A stretch of DNA of 5,734 bases from positions 1 through 5,734 of the forward strand of contig CALWEB010000011.1 in NCBI GenBank assembly GCA_944376955.1, given 5' to 3'. Source of the stretch: an uncultured Agathobaculum sp. Lineage in GTDB: Bacteria; Bacillota; Clostridia; Oscillospirales; Butyricicoccaceae. A program made the translations under genes and the position numbers. Each line of letters opens with the position of its first letter. Within the stretch, counting starts at the first letter, position 1. The notes under the pieces are model-generated. The model did no database searches. It was not told the DNA's origin and saw only the letters and a program-made list of their open reading frames with translations. Shown here piece by piece: positions 5,719 through 5,734 of the stretch.

Positions 5719-5734
5719 ATGGCAAAGCAGACGC
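5719..5734 (+). CDS. Possible start of a further gene (first five codons, MAKQT)
   Basis: ATG 5719 is followed by GCA AAG CAG ACG and the window end. A purine-rich stretch with AAGGA at 5707-5711 lies 7 bases upstream and could be the ribosome binding site. The same frame is open from a TTG at 5683, and another frame is open from a GTG at 5685. Neither of these has a well-placed binding site: the AAAGGAG at 5661-5667 is about 15 bases too early and leads only to ATG-TAG. Five codons are too few to name a product. Confidence 0.4.

Noticed and set aside
1..5734. Mobile element, defence system, toxin-antitoxin pair or CRISPR array
   Set aside because: No transposase, integrase, regularly spaced repeat, paired small genes or terminal inverted repeats were seen. 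Intergenic gaps are ordinary except for the symporter leader.

Overview
The window reads as a chromosomal stretch of a moderately GC-rich Bacillota, probably a gut-type clostridium of the Oscillospirales/Butyricicoccus kind. The taxon is an inference from three things: strong AGGAGG-type ribosome binding sites, a lipoteichoic-acid-synthase-like enzyme, and Gram-positive-style promoters and U-tailed terminators. All recognisable genes lie on the + strand. No RNA gene, CRISPR array, insertion sequence or phage gene was found.

Layout. Positions 1-872 carry the C-terminal half of aspartyl-tRNA synthetase (aspS), cut by the window edge. After a terminator (883-920) comes a 647-residue membrane-anchored sulfatase-fold enzyme of the LTA synthase / phosphoglycerol transferase family (943-2886), closed by a strong terminator (2890-2927). 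A 377-base gene-free region (2928-3304) follows. It holds a good extended -10 promoter (3089-3117), a near-perfect inverted repeat overlapping its -35, and a transcribed leader of about 180 bases with several hairpins and a U7 tract. The leader precedes a 573-residue Na+/solute symporter of the SSS family, YidK/vSGLT type (3305-5026), which has its own terminator (5043-5075). Next is a small VOC/glyoxalase-fold protein (5153-5557) with its own promoter, a possible catabolite-response element and a terminator (5609-5649). The last 16 bases may be the first codons of another gene.

How the genes work together. Every complete gene is followed by its own intrinsic terminator, so this looks like a row of single-gene units rather than an operon. 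aspS is translation housekeeping, the LTA-synthase-like enzyme is envelope polymer synthesis, and the symporter is nutrient uptake. The VOC protein may be small-molecule detoxification or metabolism, but its substrate is unknown. The sulfatase gene has no visible promoter and may depend on read-through of the imperfect aspS terminator. The only hints of carbon control are the operator-like repeat before the symporter and the cre-like site before the VOC gene.

The genes belong to known families. The least explained part is the symporter's upstream region (about 3076-3304), which could be a repressor-controlled promoter followed by an attenuator-like RNA. That is inferred from base pairing read by eye, and I match it to no known riboswitch class.
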